From positions 124,001 to 188,000 of the forward strand of contig NZ_JAPCKI010000003.1 in the NCBI RefSeq assembly GCF_028680575.1: 64,000 nucleotides of DNA, given 5' to 3'. A program made the translations under genes and the position numbers. The first letter of the stretch is position 1. The number at the start of each line of letters is the position of its first letter. This stretch comes from Acidovorax benzenivorans. GTDB taxonomy: Bacteria; Pseudomonadota; Gammaproteobacteria; Burkholderiales; Burkholderiaceae_C. The notes below the pieces were generated by a model. The model was not told the origin of the DNA, did no database searches, and saw only the letters and a program-made list of their open reading frames with translations. Positions 44,345-53,331 of the stretch are shown here, one piece after another.

Positions 44345-44986
44345 ATGCAACCACACACCAATTCCTCGCGGCCCCTCACCAGTGCCCTTGAACCTTTTCT
44401 GTCTGTGTGTGGCGCGCTGGCCGAAGCGCTGAAGGACGACGCGTTCTACCAAGCAGTCACCATCGACCACGCCGCCGACCCCGCCCTGCGCCACCGCGTG
44501 CTGGCCCACTACTTTGAGCTGGCGCTAGACGAAGCCCGTGCGGTGGGTGAGGTGCATCTGGCCGGTGATGACGGCGCGGCCCTGTGGCTCACCCCCGAGG
44601 CCCCGGCAAGCGACCGCGCCCTGCACGGCGAGCGCCGCACCCAGGCGCTGTCGTGCCTGCTCGGCCCCCTCGGGTTCGGCAACTACCAGCACATCGGCGC
44701 CGCCATGGAGGCACAGGTGCCCGCCGACCTGCACGGCGCCTGGTACCTCTCCATCCTGGGCGTGCGCCCCGCAGCGCAGGGCCAGGGACTGGCGCAGCGG
44801 CTGCTGCAGCCAACGCTGGCCCGCGCAGACCAGGCGTGCGCCACCTGCTACCTGGAAACCTTCAACCCCCTCAGCCTGTCGTTCTACCGGCGCCTGGGTT
44901 TTGTGCTCGCAGTCGAATGTGTGGAGACCGTCTCTGGCCGCCCATACTGGCTGATGGCGCGCGAGGCCGCGTATCTACCGCCCTGA
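44345..44986 (+). CDS. GNAT family N-acetyltransferase
   Basis: A 213-residue acetyltransferase. The acetyl-CoA-binding motif A is LSILGVRPAAQGQGLAQRLL; the C-terminal motif NPLSLSFYRRLGFVL is also typical. The N-terminal half (EALKDDAFYQAVTID, ALWLTPEAP) resembles GNAT proteins of unknown substrate. It starts 16 bases after the TipAS-like gene and is probably co-transcribed. It converges on the DUF4336 gene with 16 bases between the stops. A role in small-molecule inactivation alongside the TipAS-like protein is possible but unproven. Confidence 0.88.
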   Translation: MQPHTNSSRPLTSALEPFLSVCGALAEALKDDAFYQAVTIDHAADPALRHRVLAHYFELALDEARAVGEVHLAGDDGAALWLTPEAPASDRALHGERRTQALSCLLGPLGFGNYQHIGAAMEAQVPADLHGAWYLSILGVRPAAQGQGLAQRLLQPTLARADQACATCYLETFNPLSLSFYRRLGFVLAVECVETVSGRPYWLMAREAAYLPP

Positions 44987-45002
44987 CGCTTGCCTACCGG
45001 GG

Positions 45003-45689
45003 TCAGAACACTGCCAGCGCCCGAGCCACCTGCGCGTGCGCATCGCTGTCAATCACTTGGTTGTGGGCCATCACCACCCGTGTGAACGGCCAGCGCAACA
45101 CGCGCTCTGCACTGCGGGCTGCCGCTGCGCGGTCGCGCACCAGAGCGCGCACTGTAAGCGGCACCGCTAGCTTGCGCCGTACCCCCGTCAGCGTGGCGTA
45201 GGCCCGCGTGGGCCAGGGCAGATCGCCCGCCATCCACTGCAGCAGGTCCGTCACGATGAGCGTGGCCGACGGCCGGTGAAACCACACCGACTCATTGCCC
45301 GCCGGAATCCCTTCAAACGCGAGGTGCTCCAGGTCCGGCAGCCATTCAGTCACATCCCCCGCAGGCAATTCGCGCAGCCTGGCGGCAAGGTCCGGCCGCT
45401 TGTGTGCCAGCCCTTGGGGACCATACACCACAGCATCCGGGAAGGCGGCTGCACAAGGTGCCAGAAACAAATGGTGCATCTTGTTCGGTGCCACGACGAA
45501 GGCTACTGTGCCGAGGCCTTGCATTTGTCTCCATAGTTCGCTGTCTGGCGGCATGGGAACGGGCGAGTGGACGAGGAGCTTGCGCCCTGGCAGGCGCACC
45601 ACCGTCATGCGGGTGGTGATGGGAAGACCGTTGGCCTTGAAGGCGTGGGTGGCGTGCCAGAGGTGGGTATCGATGGATTCAAGTTGCAT
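45003..45689 (-). CDS. DUF4336 family protein (metallo-hydrolase-like)
   Basis: A 228-residue protein of the DUF4336 type, which looks like a degenerate metallo-beta-lactamase fold. Supporting segments are TRMTVVRLPGRKLLVHSPVP, VVAPNKMHHLFL, GPQGLAHKRPDL and a late VVMAHNQVI. The full HxHxDH metal motif of active metallo-beta-lactamases is absent; NKMHH may hold what remains of it. Function is unknown. It has no operon partner. Confidence 0.8.
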   Translation of the reverse strand: MQLESIDTHLWHATHAFKANGLPITTRMTVVRLPGRKLLVHSPVPMPPDSELWRQMQGLGTVAFVVAPNKMHHLFLAPCAAAFPDAVVYGPQGLAHKRPDLAARLRELPAGDVTEWLPDLEHLAFEGIPAGNESVWFHRPSATLIVTDLLQWMAGDLPWPTRAYATLTGVRRKLAVPLTVRALVRDRAAAARSAERVLRWPFTRVVMAHNQVIDSDAHAQVARALAVF

Positions 45690-45853
45690 GGCGCGGGATG
45701 GTGCACGGGCCTGAGGGCGGGGTCTTGAACGAAGTCGACATGGGGCGGGGTTCTGATTTGGGCCCGAAGGCGACGGTGAGCTTTGCTTCGCAAAGCGGTC
45801 AGAACGACCGGTTTATCCTGCGGGTTGCTAGAACAAAATCATCATAGATTTCA

Positions 45854-46435
45854 ATGCCAAAACGCCGCGTCAAAAGAGTCAGCTGGGAGGTCGAGAGCGA
45901 GCGTCTTTTGATAACACCGTCTATGCAGCGGCGTATGAGGAAGGCGCGTTTGGCGAAGGCTACCGATTCGTTCTCCAAGTGGGAAAAGGCAACTACTCAA
46001 CAAGAAGCCTTCTATGCGGTCGCTGCTGCTGCTTTTGGTGCCTACGACCTGGAAAATTTTTCTGAAGCAGAGGCTATCGCGCATAGGGCTATTCAGCTTG
46101 CTTCATTGTTTGAAGAGAACTGGAACGTCGGAAATGCACTGTTTGCGGGCCACACGGTTCTTGGTCTCCTTGCATTGCGTCGAGGCGATGTTGAGCTAGC
46201 GATCCAAGAACTCGACACTTCTGCGAAGAACCGGGGCTCGCCGCAACTAGGATCATTTGGCCCAACGATGCGCCTAGCCAAAGAATTGGTAGAGCTAGGA
46301 AAAACAGAGGAAGTAATTGCATTCCTCCATCAATGCCTAGCTTTCTGGAAGATAGGCAGCCCGTGGGTCGAAGTTTGGGAGAAGAAGATTCGGCGTGGGC
46401 TGGTGCCTAATTTCTTCATGAACCTCCATACGTAG
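45854..46435 (+). CDS. Hypothetical protein with TPR-like helices, AT-richer than its surroundings
   Basis: A 193-residue protein with no family I recognise. The N-terminus is strongly basic (MPKRRVKR, then RRMRKARLAK). The middle is a run of paired amphipathic helices (AFYAVAAAAFGAYDLENFSE, LLALRRGDVELAIQELDTSA) that look like tetratricopeptide units. Codon choice and base composition are visibly more AT-rich than in the flanking genes, which suggests acquisition by transfer. It forms a small island with the next gene. Confidence 0.6.
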   Translation: MPKRRVKRVSWEVESERLLITPSMQRRMRKARLAKATDSFSKWEKATTQQEAFYAVAAAAFGAYDLENFSEAEAIAHRAIQLASLFEENWNVGNALFAGHTVLGLLALRRGDVELAIQELDTSAKNRGSPQLGSFGPTMRLAKELVELGKTEEVIAFLHQCLAFWKIGSPWVEVWEKKIRRGLVPNFFMNLHT

Positions 46436-46581
46436 AACGCCAGTGGCTCAGCTTGTTGCAAGCTGTTTGCCTTCGAAGTTGAGCGTCTGTTTCACTTGGC
46501 TGTCGTGGGCTGCTCCTGGCCGAATTCTGCCCCATGGCGAGGGACGCTAGCGGGCCCATTCCGGACGTCAGTCGATAGTGA

Positions 46582-46965
46582 TCAGTACCAGCTTGCTTGG
46601 TTAACTGCCACTTCTTTGAATAGCACCCAAGGACAATTGACCGCAAAGGCCCTCAGCATTTGTTTCGCTTCGCTGCGAGATGTGTCCTTCACGTCATCGG
46701 CCCGAATCAATGCCGCTTGCAGCGCGTGATTCCACTCCCTCTCGTTGCCTCTAAGGCCAACCACGAGAGCGACTATCTCTCGCGGCGTAGCGCGCTCTGG
46801 AATTGAGCAATCTGCAACGTGATTGCGAACAAACTCCGCCAAGTCGCTCACGTAATCCGTGCCAGCCCAGGCGAGCAACTCGCCCTCCGAAAACGCTGCA
46901 AGTTGATGGAACCATTCGACTTGATCATCTCGTGAGATAGGCAGGCCTGTACCGCGCTGATTCAT
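46582..46965 (-). CDS. Hypothetical protein, AT-richer island
   Basis: A 127-residue, mostly helical, acidic protein. I recognise no family. It begins MNQRGTGLPIS and includes FHQLAAFSEGELLAWAGTDY and LRGNEREWNHALQAALI. Like its neighbour at 45854 it is more AT-rich than the rest of the window. Small solitary genes of this kind are often orphan immunity or accessory genes, but there is no toxin partner beside it. Confidence 0.5.
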   Translation of the reverse strand: MNQRGTGLPISRDDQVEWFHQLAAFSEGELLAWAGTDYVSDLAEFVRNHVADCSIPERATPREIVALVVGLRGNEREWNHALQAALIRADDVKDTSRSEAKQMLRAFAVNCPWVLFKEVAVNQASWY

Positions 46966-47060
46966 GTGATGCTTCTAAGAGGATGGTTGAACGATAGCTC
47001 TTGGCCGATAGCTGCCGCGCAAGCTCCCGATACGGGCATGAAATATCAGGTGTTTTGCGC

Positions 47061-47113
47061 CAATTTTGATAGCTATCGTCACTTTGCAATATGGGGTTGC
47101 AGGTCATTTTGAT
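47061..47113 (+). repeat. Diverged copy of the interspersed repeat
   Basis: ATTTTGATAGCTATCG at the left, ACTTTGCAATATG in the middle and AGGTCATTTTGATC at the right fit the order of the consensus, but the AGCGCT arms are lost. It is in the gap between the hypothetical gene and the LysR gene. Confidence 0.4.
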
Positions 47114-47168
47114 CGCTGCCTCATCCGCTTGCGATGTGCGGCGGCCACCCATTACGCGCACTCAGTCC

Positions 47169-48080
47169 TCACCCTTGCCGCTGCCCCGCACACTCCCCCA
47201 CGACCCAATCCCTGAACGCTTTCACCAACGGCGTCTGCGCCCGCGCCTCCGGGTACACGAGGTAATACGCATCGGTGCTGGTCAGCACCTGGTCTGACAG
47301 CTCCACCAGGCTCCCTGCCGCCAGCTCCTGCTCAATCAAAAAGCGCGGCAGTAGCGCCGCCCCCAGGTGCGACACGGCCGCCTGCGCAATCATGGCGAAG
47401 TGTTCTGACTGCGGGCCGCGCAGGGCCAGGGCCGTGGGCGCGCCCACCAGCTCAAACCATTCGGCCCATTGGGTGGGGCGGGTGCTTTGCTGCAGCAGCA
47501 CCACGCGCGTGAGGTCTTGCGGCGTGTGGATGTTGTTGCGGTCGCGGTAAGCGGGGCTGCACACGGGCACGGTTTCTTCGTGCATCAGGTATTCGCACAC
47601 GGCGCCTGCCCAGTGCGGCGTGCCGAAGTGGATGGCGGCGTCAAACGGTGTGCCCGCAAAGTCAAACGGCTCGGTGCGGGCCGAGAAGTTGACCATGGCC
47701 TCGGGGTGCAGCGCCATGAAGCCGCCCAGGCGCGGGATGAGCCAGCGGGTGCCCAGCGTGGGCAGCACGGCCAGGTTGAGCAGGCCGTCGGTGCTGGAGA
47801 ACGCCATGGCTTTTTGCGTGCTGGCTGACAGCTGCTGCAGCACGTTTTGCACGTCGGCCGCGTAGACCCGGCCCGCGTCGGTCAGCACCACGCGCTGGCG
47901 CACGCGGTGGAAGAGGGCGGTGCCGATTTGCTCTTCCAACTGGCGGATCTGGCGCGACACCGCACTTTGGGTGAGGTGCAGCTCTTCGGCCGCGCGCGAC
48001 ACGCTCTGGTGACGGGCGGCGGCCTCAAACGCCAGCAGGTCGGCAGTGGAGGGCAGGAAGGTGCGGCGCAGCAGGGTCAT
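47169..48080 (-). CDS. LysR family regulator (GcvA-like)
   Basis: A 303-residue LysR-type regulator. The HTH (LLAFEAAARHQSVSRAAEEL, then HLTQSAVSRQIRQLEEQIG) and effector domain (LNLAVLPTLGTRWLIPRLGG) are typical of the GcvA/AmpR-like subgroup. It is divergent from the ALDH-oxidase-aminotransferase operon and most likely controls it. A repeat copy lies in the shared upstream region. Confidence 0.9.
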   Translation of the reverse strand: MTLLRRTFLPSTADLLAFEAAARHQSVSRAAEELHLTQSAVSRQIRQLEEQIGTALFHRVRQRVVLTDAGRVYAADVQNVLQQLSASTQKAMAFSSTDGLLNLAVLPTLGTRWLIPRLGGFMALHPEAMVNFSARTEPFDFAGTPFDAAIHFGTPHWAGAVCEYLMHEETVPVCSPAYRDRNNIHTPQDLTRVVLLQQSTRPTQWAEWFELVGAPTALALRGPQSEHFAMIAQAAVSHLGAALLPRFLIEQELAAGSLVELSDQVLTSTDAYYLVYPEARAQTPLVKAFRDWVVGECAGQRQG

Positions 48081-48138
48081 GTGGAGTGATGGCGAGGATC
48101 ATGCGCAGGGGGAATGAGCGGCGTGTGCGGCCTGTGCA

Positions 48139-48193
48139 CTGTTTTGGGTTGTAGCGCTTATGGGGTAAGCGCTAGCAGCTCTGCAATTTTCAA
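48139..48193 (-). repeat. Interspersed AT-rich repeat, copy in a divergent promoter region
   Basis: The reverse complement reads GCTGCTAGCGCTTACCCC then ATAAGCGCTACAACCC, an intact AGCGCTTA/TAAGCGCT hairpin. It is situated between the LysR gene and the ALDH gene, where it could affect transcription of either. Confidence 0.78.
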
Positions 48194-48335
48194 GCACTTC
48201 ATGCTGATTTGTGATCAAGTAGTTCCATTTTTTTGCTATCCAGCACCCTGAGATTGGCGGATATTGGCGCATGAGTTGCGTAGGTTCTCTTGCGCCGATC
48301 TGTTTTCTGCACCTCCCTTACCTTTGCGAGCCGCC

Positions 48336-49871
48336 ATGTCTGTCACCCCTGCTGCCACTCCCCTCGTGCCCGAAGTCGATCAACTGCTGCAACGCCTGGG
48401 CGTGCCCCGCGCGGCCTACACGGGCGGCACACTGGCTGCGCGCTCGCCCATCACGGGCGAGGTGCTGGCCCAGGTGCCACAGCAAAGCGCGGCCGACGCC
48501 ACCGCTGCCATTGGCCGTGCGCATGCGGCCTTTTTGGCGTGGCGCAATGTGCCCGCACCGCGCCGGGGCGAGCTGGTGCGCCTGTTGGGCGAAGAGCTGC
48601 GCGCCGCCAAGGCCGACCTGGGCTTGCTGGTGACCATCGAGGCGGGCAAGATCCCGTCCGAAGGTCTGGGCGAGGTGCAGGAGATGATCGACATCTGCGA
48701 CTTTGCCGTGGGCCTGTCGCGCCAGCTGTACGGCCTGACGATTGCCACCGAGCGCCCCGGCCACCGCATGATGGAAACCTGGCACCCGCTGGGCGTGTGT
48801 GGCGTGATCTCGGCCTTCAACTTCCCCGTGGCCGTGTGGTCGTGGAACGCCGCGCTGGCGCTGGTGTGCGGTGATTCGGTGGTGTGGAAGCCTTCGGAAA
48901 AGACCCCGCTCACCGCCCTGGCCACGCATGCGATTGCGCAGCGCGCCATCGCACGCTTTGGCAGCGACGCACCCGAAGGCCTGCTGGAGCTGATCGTGGG
49001 CCAGCGCGACATTGGCGAGGTGCTGGTGGATGACGCCCGCGTGCCCGTGCTCTCGGCCACCGGCTCCACCGCCATGGGCCGCGCCGTGGGCCCGCGCCTG
49101 GCAGCGCGGTTTGCGCGCGGCATCCTGGAGCTGGGCGGCAACAACGCGGCCATCGTGGCACCCACGGCCGACCTGAATCTGGCCCTGCGCGGCATTGCGT
49201 TTGCCGCTATGGGCACGGCGGGCCAGCGCTGCACCACGCTGCGCCGTCTGTTTGTGCACGAAAGCATTTACGACCAACTGGTGCCCCAGCTCGCCAAGGT
49301 GTACGCCAACGTGCAGGTGGGCGACCCGCGCACGCCCGGCACGCTGGTGGGTCCGCTGATCGACCGTATGGCCTTTGACGGCATGCAAAAGGCGCTGGAG
49401 CAAAGCCGCGCGCTGGGTGCCACGGTGCACGGCGGCGGCCGTGTGGAGGGCGTGGGCGGTGCCGATGCGTACTACGTGCGCCCCGCGCTGGTGGAACTGC
49501 AAAAACACGAAGGCCCCGCGCTGCACGAAACCTTTGCGCCCATCCTGTATGTGGTGCGCTACAGCACGCTGGATGAAGCCATCGCCATGAACAACGCCGT
49601 GGGCGCGGGCCTGTCGTCGTCCATCTTCACGCTCAATGTGCGCGAGGCTGAACAGTTCATGTCGGCAGCAGGCTCGGACTGCGGCATTGCCAACGTGAAC
49701 ATTGGCCCCAGCGGCGCCGAGATTGGCGGCGCATTTGGCGGCGAGAAGGAAACGGGCGGTGGCCGCGAAGCGGGCTCGGACAGTTGGAAGGCCTACATGC
49801 GCCGGGCGACCAACACCATCAACTACTCCACCGCACTGCCGCTGGCGCAGGGCGTGACGTTTGACGTGTAA
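48336..49871 (+). CDS. amaB: ALDH7-family aldehyde dehydrogenase (AmaB-like)
   Basis: A 511-residue NAD(P)-dependent aldehyde dehydrogenase. Catalytic C299 is in GTAGQRCTTLRRLFVHE, which is diagnostic of the ALDH7/antiquitin group; the general base is E265 in LELGGNN. NFPVAVWSWNAALAL is the cofactor-site region. ALDH7 enzymes of bacteria (AmaB) oxidise aminoadipate semialdehyde, in equilibrium with piperideine-6-carboxylate, in lysine and pipecolate breakdown. The next gene is a flavin amine oxidase, which fits that pathway. The ATG at 48336 is preferred because the family homology begins just after it. Confidence 0.85.
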   Translation: MSVTPAATPLVPEVDQLLQRLGVPRAAYTGGTLAARSPITGEVLAQVPQQSAADATAAIGRAHAAFLAWRNVPAPRRGELVRLLGEELRAAKADLGLLVTIEAGKIPSEGLGEVQEMIDICDFAVGLSRQLYGLTIATERPGHRMMETWHPLGVCGVISAFNFPVAVWSWNAALALVCGDSVVWKPSEKTPLTALATHAIAQRAIARFGSDAPEGLLELIVGQRDIGEVLVDDARVPVLSATGSTAMGRAVGPRLAARFARGILELGGNNAAIVAPTADLNLALRGIAFAAMGTAGQRCTTLRRLFVHESIYDQLVPQLAKVYANVQVGDPRTPGTLVGPLIDRMAFDGMQKALEQSRALGATVHGGGRVEGVGGADAYYVRPALVELQKHEGPALHETFAPILYVVRYSTLDEAIAMNNAVGAGLSSSIFTLNVREAEQFMSAAGSDCGIANVNIGPSGAEIGGAFGGEKETGGGREAGSDSWKAYMRRATNTINYSTALPLAQGVTFDV

Positions 49872-49894
49872 CCCACGCGCTGGTTGCCCTGCTC

Positions 49895-51091
49895 ATGTTG
49901 ATTGCTAAGGACTCACACTCCATCGTCATCATCGGCGGTGGTGTCATCGGCAGTGCCATTGCGTACTTCCTTACGCTGCAGCAACCGGGCTGCGAGGTGG
50001 TGGTGGTCGAGCGCGATCCGACCTATGCACGTGCATCGTCGGCGCTGTCGGCCAGCTCCATCCGTCAACAGTTTTCGACCGACATCAATATCCAGATATC
50101 GGCCTACGGTATTGGCTTCTTGCGCAACGTGGGCACGCTGCTGGCCTGCAACGGCGATGTGCCCAATATCGGTCTGCACGAAGGCGGCTACCTGTACCTG
50201 GCCACCCAGGCGGGCGAAGCCACGCTGCGCGAGAACCATGCGTTGCAAAAGCAGTACGGTGCCGATGTGGCGCTGCTCAGCTCCCAGCAACTGGCAGAGC
50301 GTTTTCCGTGGCTGGCATTGCAGGATGTGGCGCTGGGCTCGTTGGGCCTGTCGGGCGAGGGCTGGTTTGATGGCTACCTGCTGCTGACGGCTTTGCGTAA
50401 AAAGGCGCAGAGCCAGGGCGTGCGCTATGTGGCCGATGATGCGGTGGGGCTGGACACGGCGGCCAGCGACGGCGTGCTGCATGTGAACGCATTACGCCTG
50501 CAAAGCGGCGCCGTGCTGCCTTGCCGCTACGCTGTGAACGCCGGTGGCCCCTGGGCGGCAGCCATTGCGGGCTGGGCGGGAATTGATTTGCCCGTGGTGG
50601 GCAAGCGCCGCACGGTCTTCAACTTCGCCAGCCCAGCAGCGCTGCCGGGCTGCCCATTGCTCATCGACACCAGTGGCATCTGGCTGCGGCCCGAGGGCAA
50701 AGGCTTCATCTGCGGTTTTGCGCCCAACGCCGACAACGACGCCGACTTTGCCCCGCTGGAGCCCGAGTACGACGCGTTTGACAACCTCATCTGGCCCACG
50801 CTGTCCGAGCGCATTCCTGGCTTTGAAGCGCTGCGCATGCAGGGCGCCTGGGCGGGCTACTACGAGATGAACACGTTCGATCACAACGCCATCGTGGGCC
50901 TGCACCCGGCGTGCGACAACCTGGTGTTTGCCAACGGCTTTTCGGGCCACGGCCTGCAGCAGTGCCCGGCCGTGGGGCGGGGCGTTGCCGAGCTGTTGCT
51001 CACAGGCCGCTACCAAAGTCTGGACTTGTCGCCGCTGTCCATCGAACGCATTGCGCGCAATGCGCCGCTGCTCGAAAAGAACGTGATCTGA
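49895..51091 (+). CDS. DAO-type FAD-dependent amino-acid/amine oxidoreductase
   Basis: A 398-residue flavoprotein. The N-terminus has the FAD-binding IVIIGGGVIGSAIAYFL; ASSALSASSIRQQF and FANGFSGHGLQQCPAVGRG are further family segments. It has no signal peptide and no iron-sulfur partner, so it differs from the three-subunit enzyme at 36900-39762. With an ALDH7-type gene 23 bases upstream, pipecolate oxidase (AmaA-like) activity is a reasonable inference, although other cyclic or secondary amino acids are possible. Confidence 0.87.
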   Translation: MLIAKDSHSIVIIGGGVIGSAIAYFLTLQQPGCEVVVVERDPTYARASSALSASSIRQQFSTDINIQISAYGIGFLRNVGTLLACNGDVPNIGLHEGGYLYLATQAGEATLRENHALQKQYGADVALLSSQQLAERFPWLALQDVALGSLGLSGEGWFDGYLLLTALRKKAQSQGVRYVADDAVGLDTAASDGVLHVNALRLQSGAVLPCRYAVNAGGPWAAAIAGWAGIDLPVVGKRRTVFNFASPAALPGCPLLIDTSGIWLRPEGKGFICGFAPNADNDADFAPLEPEYDAFDNLIWPTLSERIPGFEALRMQGAWAGYYEMNTFDHNAIVGLHPACDNLVFANGFSGHGLQQCPAVGRGVAELLLTGRYQSLDLSPLSIERIARNAPLLEKNVI

Positions 51092-51167
51092 GCGTCACCC
51101 CAGCCGCCCGATTTCTCTTTCACCGATTCATCCACCTGCCAACCACAAAACACACGGAGACAACGAC

Positions 51168-52085
51168 ATGGCAATTTCCCGCAAGACCTTCACTGCGCTC
51201 GCCGCAGGCCTGGCCCTGGCCTGCATGGCCACGGTACCCGCGCTGGCGCAGACGGTCACCCAGCCCACGCTGGAGAAGATCAAGGCTTCCGGCAAGGCCG
51301 TGCTGGGCGTGCGCGAGACTTCGCCGCCCATGGCCTACGCGCTGGGGGCCAATGAAAAATACGTGGGTTACCACGTCGAGCTGTGCGAGCGCGTGCTGAA
51401 AGAAATCGCGCCCGACGCCAAGCTCGAATACATGGCCGTGACGGCGCAGAACACGCTGCCGCTGGTGCAGAACGGCACTCTGGACATCGGCTGCGGCCCC
51501 ACCACCAACAACACCGCGCGCCAGCAGCAGGTGGCCTTTGCTGTGACGACCTATGTGAGCGAAGTGCGCATGGCGGTGCGCAAGGATTCGGACCTGAAGT
51601 CCATCAGCCAGCTCGCAGGCCGCACTATTGCGGCATCCACCGGCACCACCGCCGTACAGCTGCTGCGCAAGCAAGAGCGCGCGCTGGGTGGCGCGCCCAT
51701 CAAGACCGTGCTGGGCAAGGACCACCATGAGAGCTTCTTGCTGCTGGAAACAGGCCGTGCCGATGCGTTTGTGCTCGACGACAACTTGCTGGCCGGGATG
51801 ATTGCCAACTCCAAGGACCCCTCGGCCTACCGCATCGTGGGCGAGCCCTTGGGTGCTGAGCCCATTGCTCTGCTGTTCCGCAAGGATGACCCTACCTTCA
51901 AGGCCGCGGTGGACGGTGTGCTCACCAAGCTCATGCAGTCCGGCGAGATGGAAAAGATCTACACCAAGTGGTTTGTGAACCCCATCCCGCCCAAGAACAT
52001 GAGCCTGAACCTGCCGCTGGGCACCACGCTGCGCCAGCTGTTTGCCACCCCCAACGACAAGCCCCTGGAGACTTACCAGCAATGA
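51168..52085 (+). CDS. Periplasmic amino-acid-binding protein (glutamate/aspartate type)
   Basis: A 305-residue solute receptor with signal peptide cleavage near PALAQ/TVT. The family 3 binding-protein pattern is clear (LEKIKASGKAVLGVRETSPP, YHVELCERVLKEI, NGTLDIGCGPTTNN, GRADAFVLDDNLLAG). Proteins of this type deliver amino acids to an ABC importer. No permease or ATPase gene accompanies it here. It overlaps the aminotransferase start by 4 bases (ATGA), so it is part of the catabolic operon and probably recognises its substrate. Confidence 0.9.
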   Translation: MAISRKTFTALAAGLALACMATVPALAQTVTQPTLEKIKASGKAVLGVRETSPPMAYALGANEKYVGYHVELCERVLKEIAPDAKLEYMAVTAQNTLPLVQNGTLDIGCGPTTNNTARQQQVAFAVTTYVSEVRMAVRKDSDLKSISQLAGRTIAASTGTTAVQLLRKQERALGGAPIKTVLGKDHHESFLLLETGRADAFVLDDNLLAGMIANSKDPSAYRIVGEPLGAEPIALLFRKDDPTFKAAVDGVLTKLMQSGEMEKIYTKWFVNPIPPKNMSLNLPLGTTLRQLFATPNDKPLETYQQ

Positions 52086-53308
52086 ACGCTCCCATCCCCG
52101 CCACGGCTTTCCGCGCGGCCGACCGCCTGGGCGCCATCGGCGTTTCGGAAATCGTGCGCCTGACGCAAGAGGCCAACCAGCTCAAGCGCCAGGGCCAGCC
52201 CGTGATCGTGCTCGGCCTGGGCGAGCCCGACTTCGACACGCCCGCGCACATCCTGGAAGCCGCGCAGCAGGCCATGGCGCGGGGGGAGACGCACTACACG
52301 GTGCTGGATGGCACGGCCGAACTCAAAGCCGCCATCCAGCACAAGTTCAAGCACGACAACGGGCTGGAATTTGCGCTCAATGAAATCACTGCGGGTGCTG
52401 GCGCCAAGCAAATTCTCTACAACGCGCTGATGGCCAGCCTGAACCCCGGCGACGAGGTGATCCTGCCCGCGCCGTACTGGACGTCGTATGCCGACATGGT
52501 GCTGATTGCAGGCGGCGTGCCGGTGGTGGTGCCCTGCACCGAGGCCAACGGCTTTCGCATCACACCCGAGCAGCTGGGGGCAGCCATCACGCCGCGCACG
52601 CGCTGGGTGCTCATCAACTCGCCCTCCAACCCCAGCGGCGCGGCCTACAGCGCCGAGCAACTGCGGCCCGTGCTGGAAGTGGTGGAGCGCCACCCGCAGG
52701 TGTGGCTGCTGGCGGACGATATCTATGAACACATCCTGTACGACGGCCGTGCGTTTGCCACGCCCGCCGCCGTGCTGCCCTCGCTGCGCGAGCGCACGCT
52801 GACGGTGAACGGCGTCTCCAAGTCGTACGCCATGACGGGCTGGCGCTTGGGTTACGGCGCAGGCCCCAAGGCGCTGATTGCGGCTATGGCTGTGGTGCAG
52901 AGCCAGGCCACGTCGTGTCCCTCGTCCATCAGCCAGGCGGCGGCCGTAGCGGCGCTCACGGGGCCGCAAGATGTGGTGCGCGAGCGCTGCCAAGCGTTCC
53001 AGGACCGGCGCGATCTGGTCGTGGCCGCGCTCAATGCCTCGCCGGGCCTGCGTTGCCGCGTGCCTGAGGGCGCGTTCTACACCTTTGCCAGCTGCGAAGG
53101 TGTGTTGGGCCGCACCACGCCGGGCGGCATGCTGCTGCGCACCGATGCCGACTTCTGCGCCTACCTGCTGCGCGAGCACCATGTGGCCGTGGTGCCTGGC
53201 GGGGTGCTGGGGCTGGCGCCATACTTTCGCATCTCGTACGCAGCATCTACCGCCGATTTGCAAGAGGCCTGCGCACGCATCCAGCGCGCCTGCCAAGCCC
53301 TGTTCTGA
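52082..53308 (+). CDS. PLP-dependent class I/II aminotransferase
   Basis: A 408-residue aspartate-aminotransferase-fold enzyme. The PLP Schiff-base Lys is K247 in VSKSYAMTGWRLGYG. INSPSNPSGAAY and LADDIYEHILYDG contain other cofactor-binding residues; YFRISYA carries the substrate-carboxylate Arg. It probably transfers the amino group of the operon's amino-acid substrate or of 2-aminoadipate to 2-oxoglutarate. Its start overlaps the receptor gene by 4 bases, and the ThDP-enzyme gene follows after 23 bases. Confidence 0.9.
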   Translation: MNAPIPATAFRAADRLGAIGVSEIVRLTQEANQLKRQGQPVIVLGLGEPDFDTPAHILEAAQQAMARGETHYTVLDGTAELKAAIQHKFKHDNGLEFALNEITAGAGAKQILYNALMASLNPGDEVILPAPYWTSYADMVLIAGGVPVVVPCTEANGFRITPEQLGAAITPRTRWVLINSPSNPSGAAYSAEQLRPVLEVVERHPQVWLLADDIYEHILYDGRAFATPAAVLPSLRERTLTVNGVSKSYAMTGWRLGYGAGPKALIAAMAVVQSQATSCPSSISQAAAVAALTGPQDVVRERCQAFQDRRDLVVAALNASPGLRCRVPEGAFYTFASCEGVLGRTTPGGMLLRTDADFCAYLLREHHVAVVPGGVLGLAPYFRISYAASTADLQEACARIQRACQALF

Positions 53309-53331
53309 ATTTCTGACCCGATACCGTTGAT

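Noticed and set aside
46925..47161. 78-codon frame on the minus strand between the hypothetical gene and the LysR gene
   Set aside because: No ribosome-binding site, it overlaps the neighbouring gene start and a diverged repeat, and shows no recognisable protein features.
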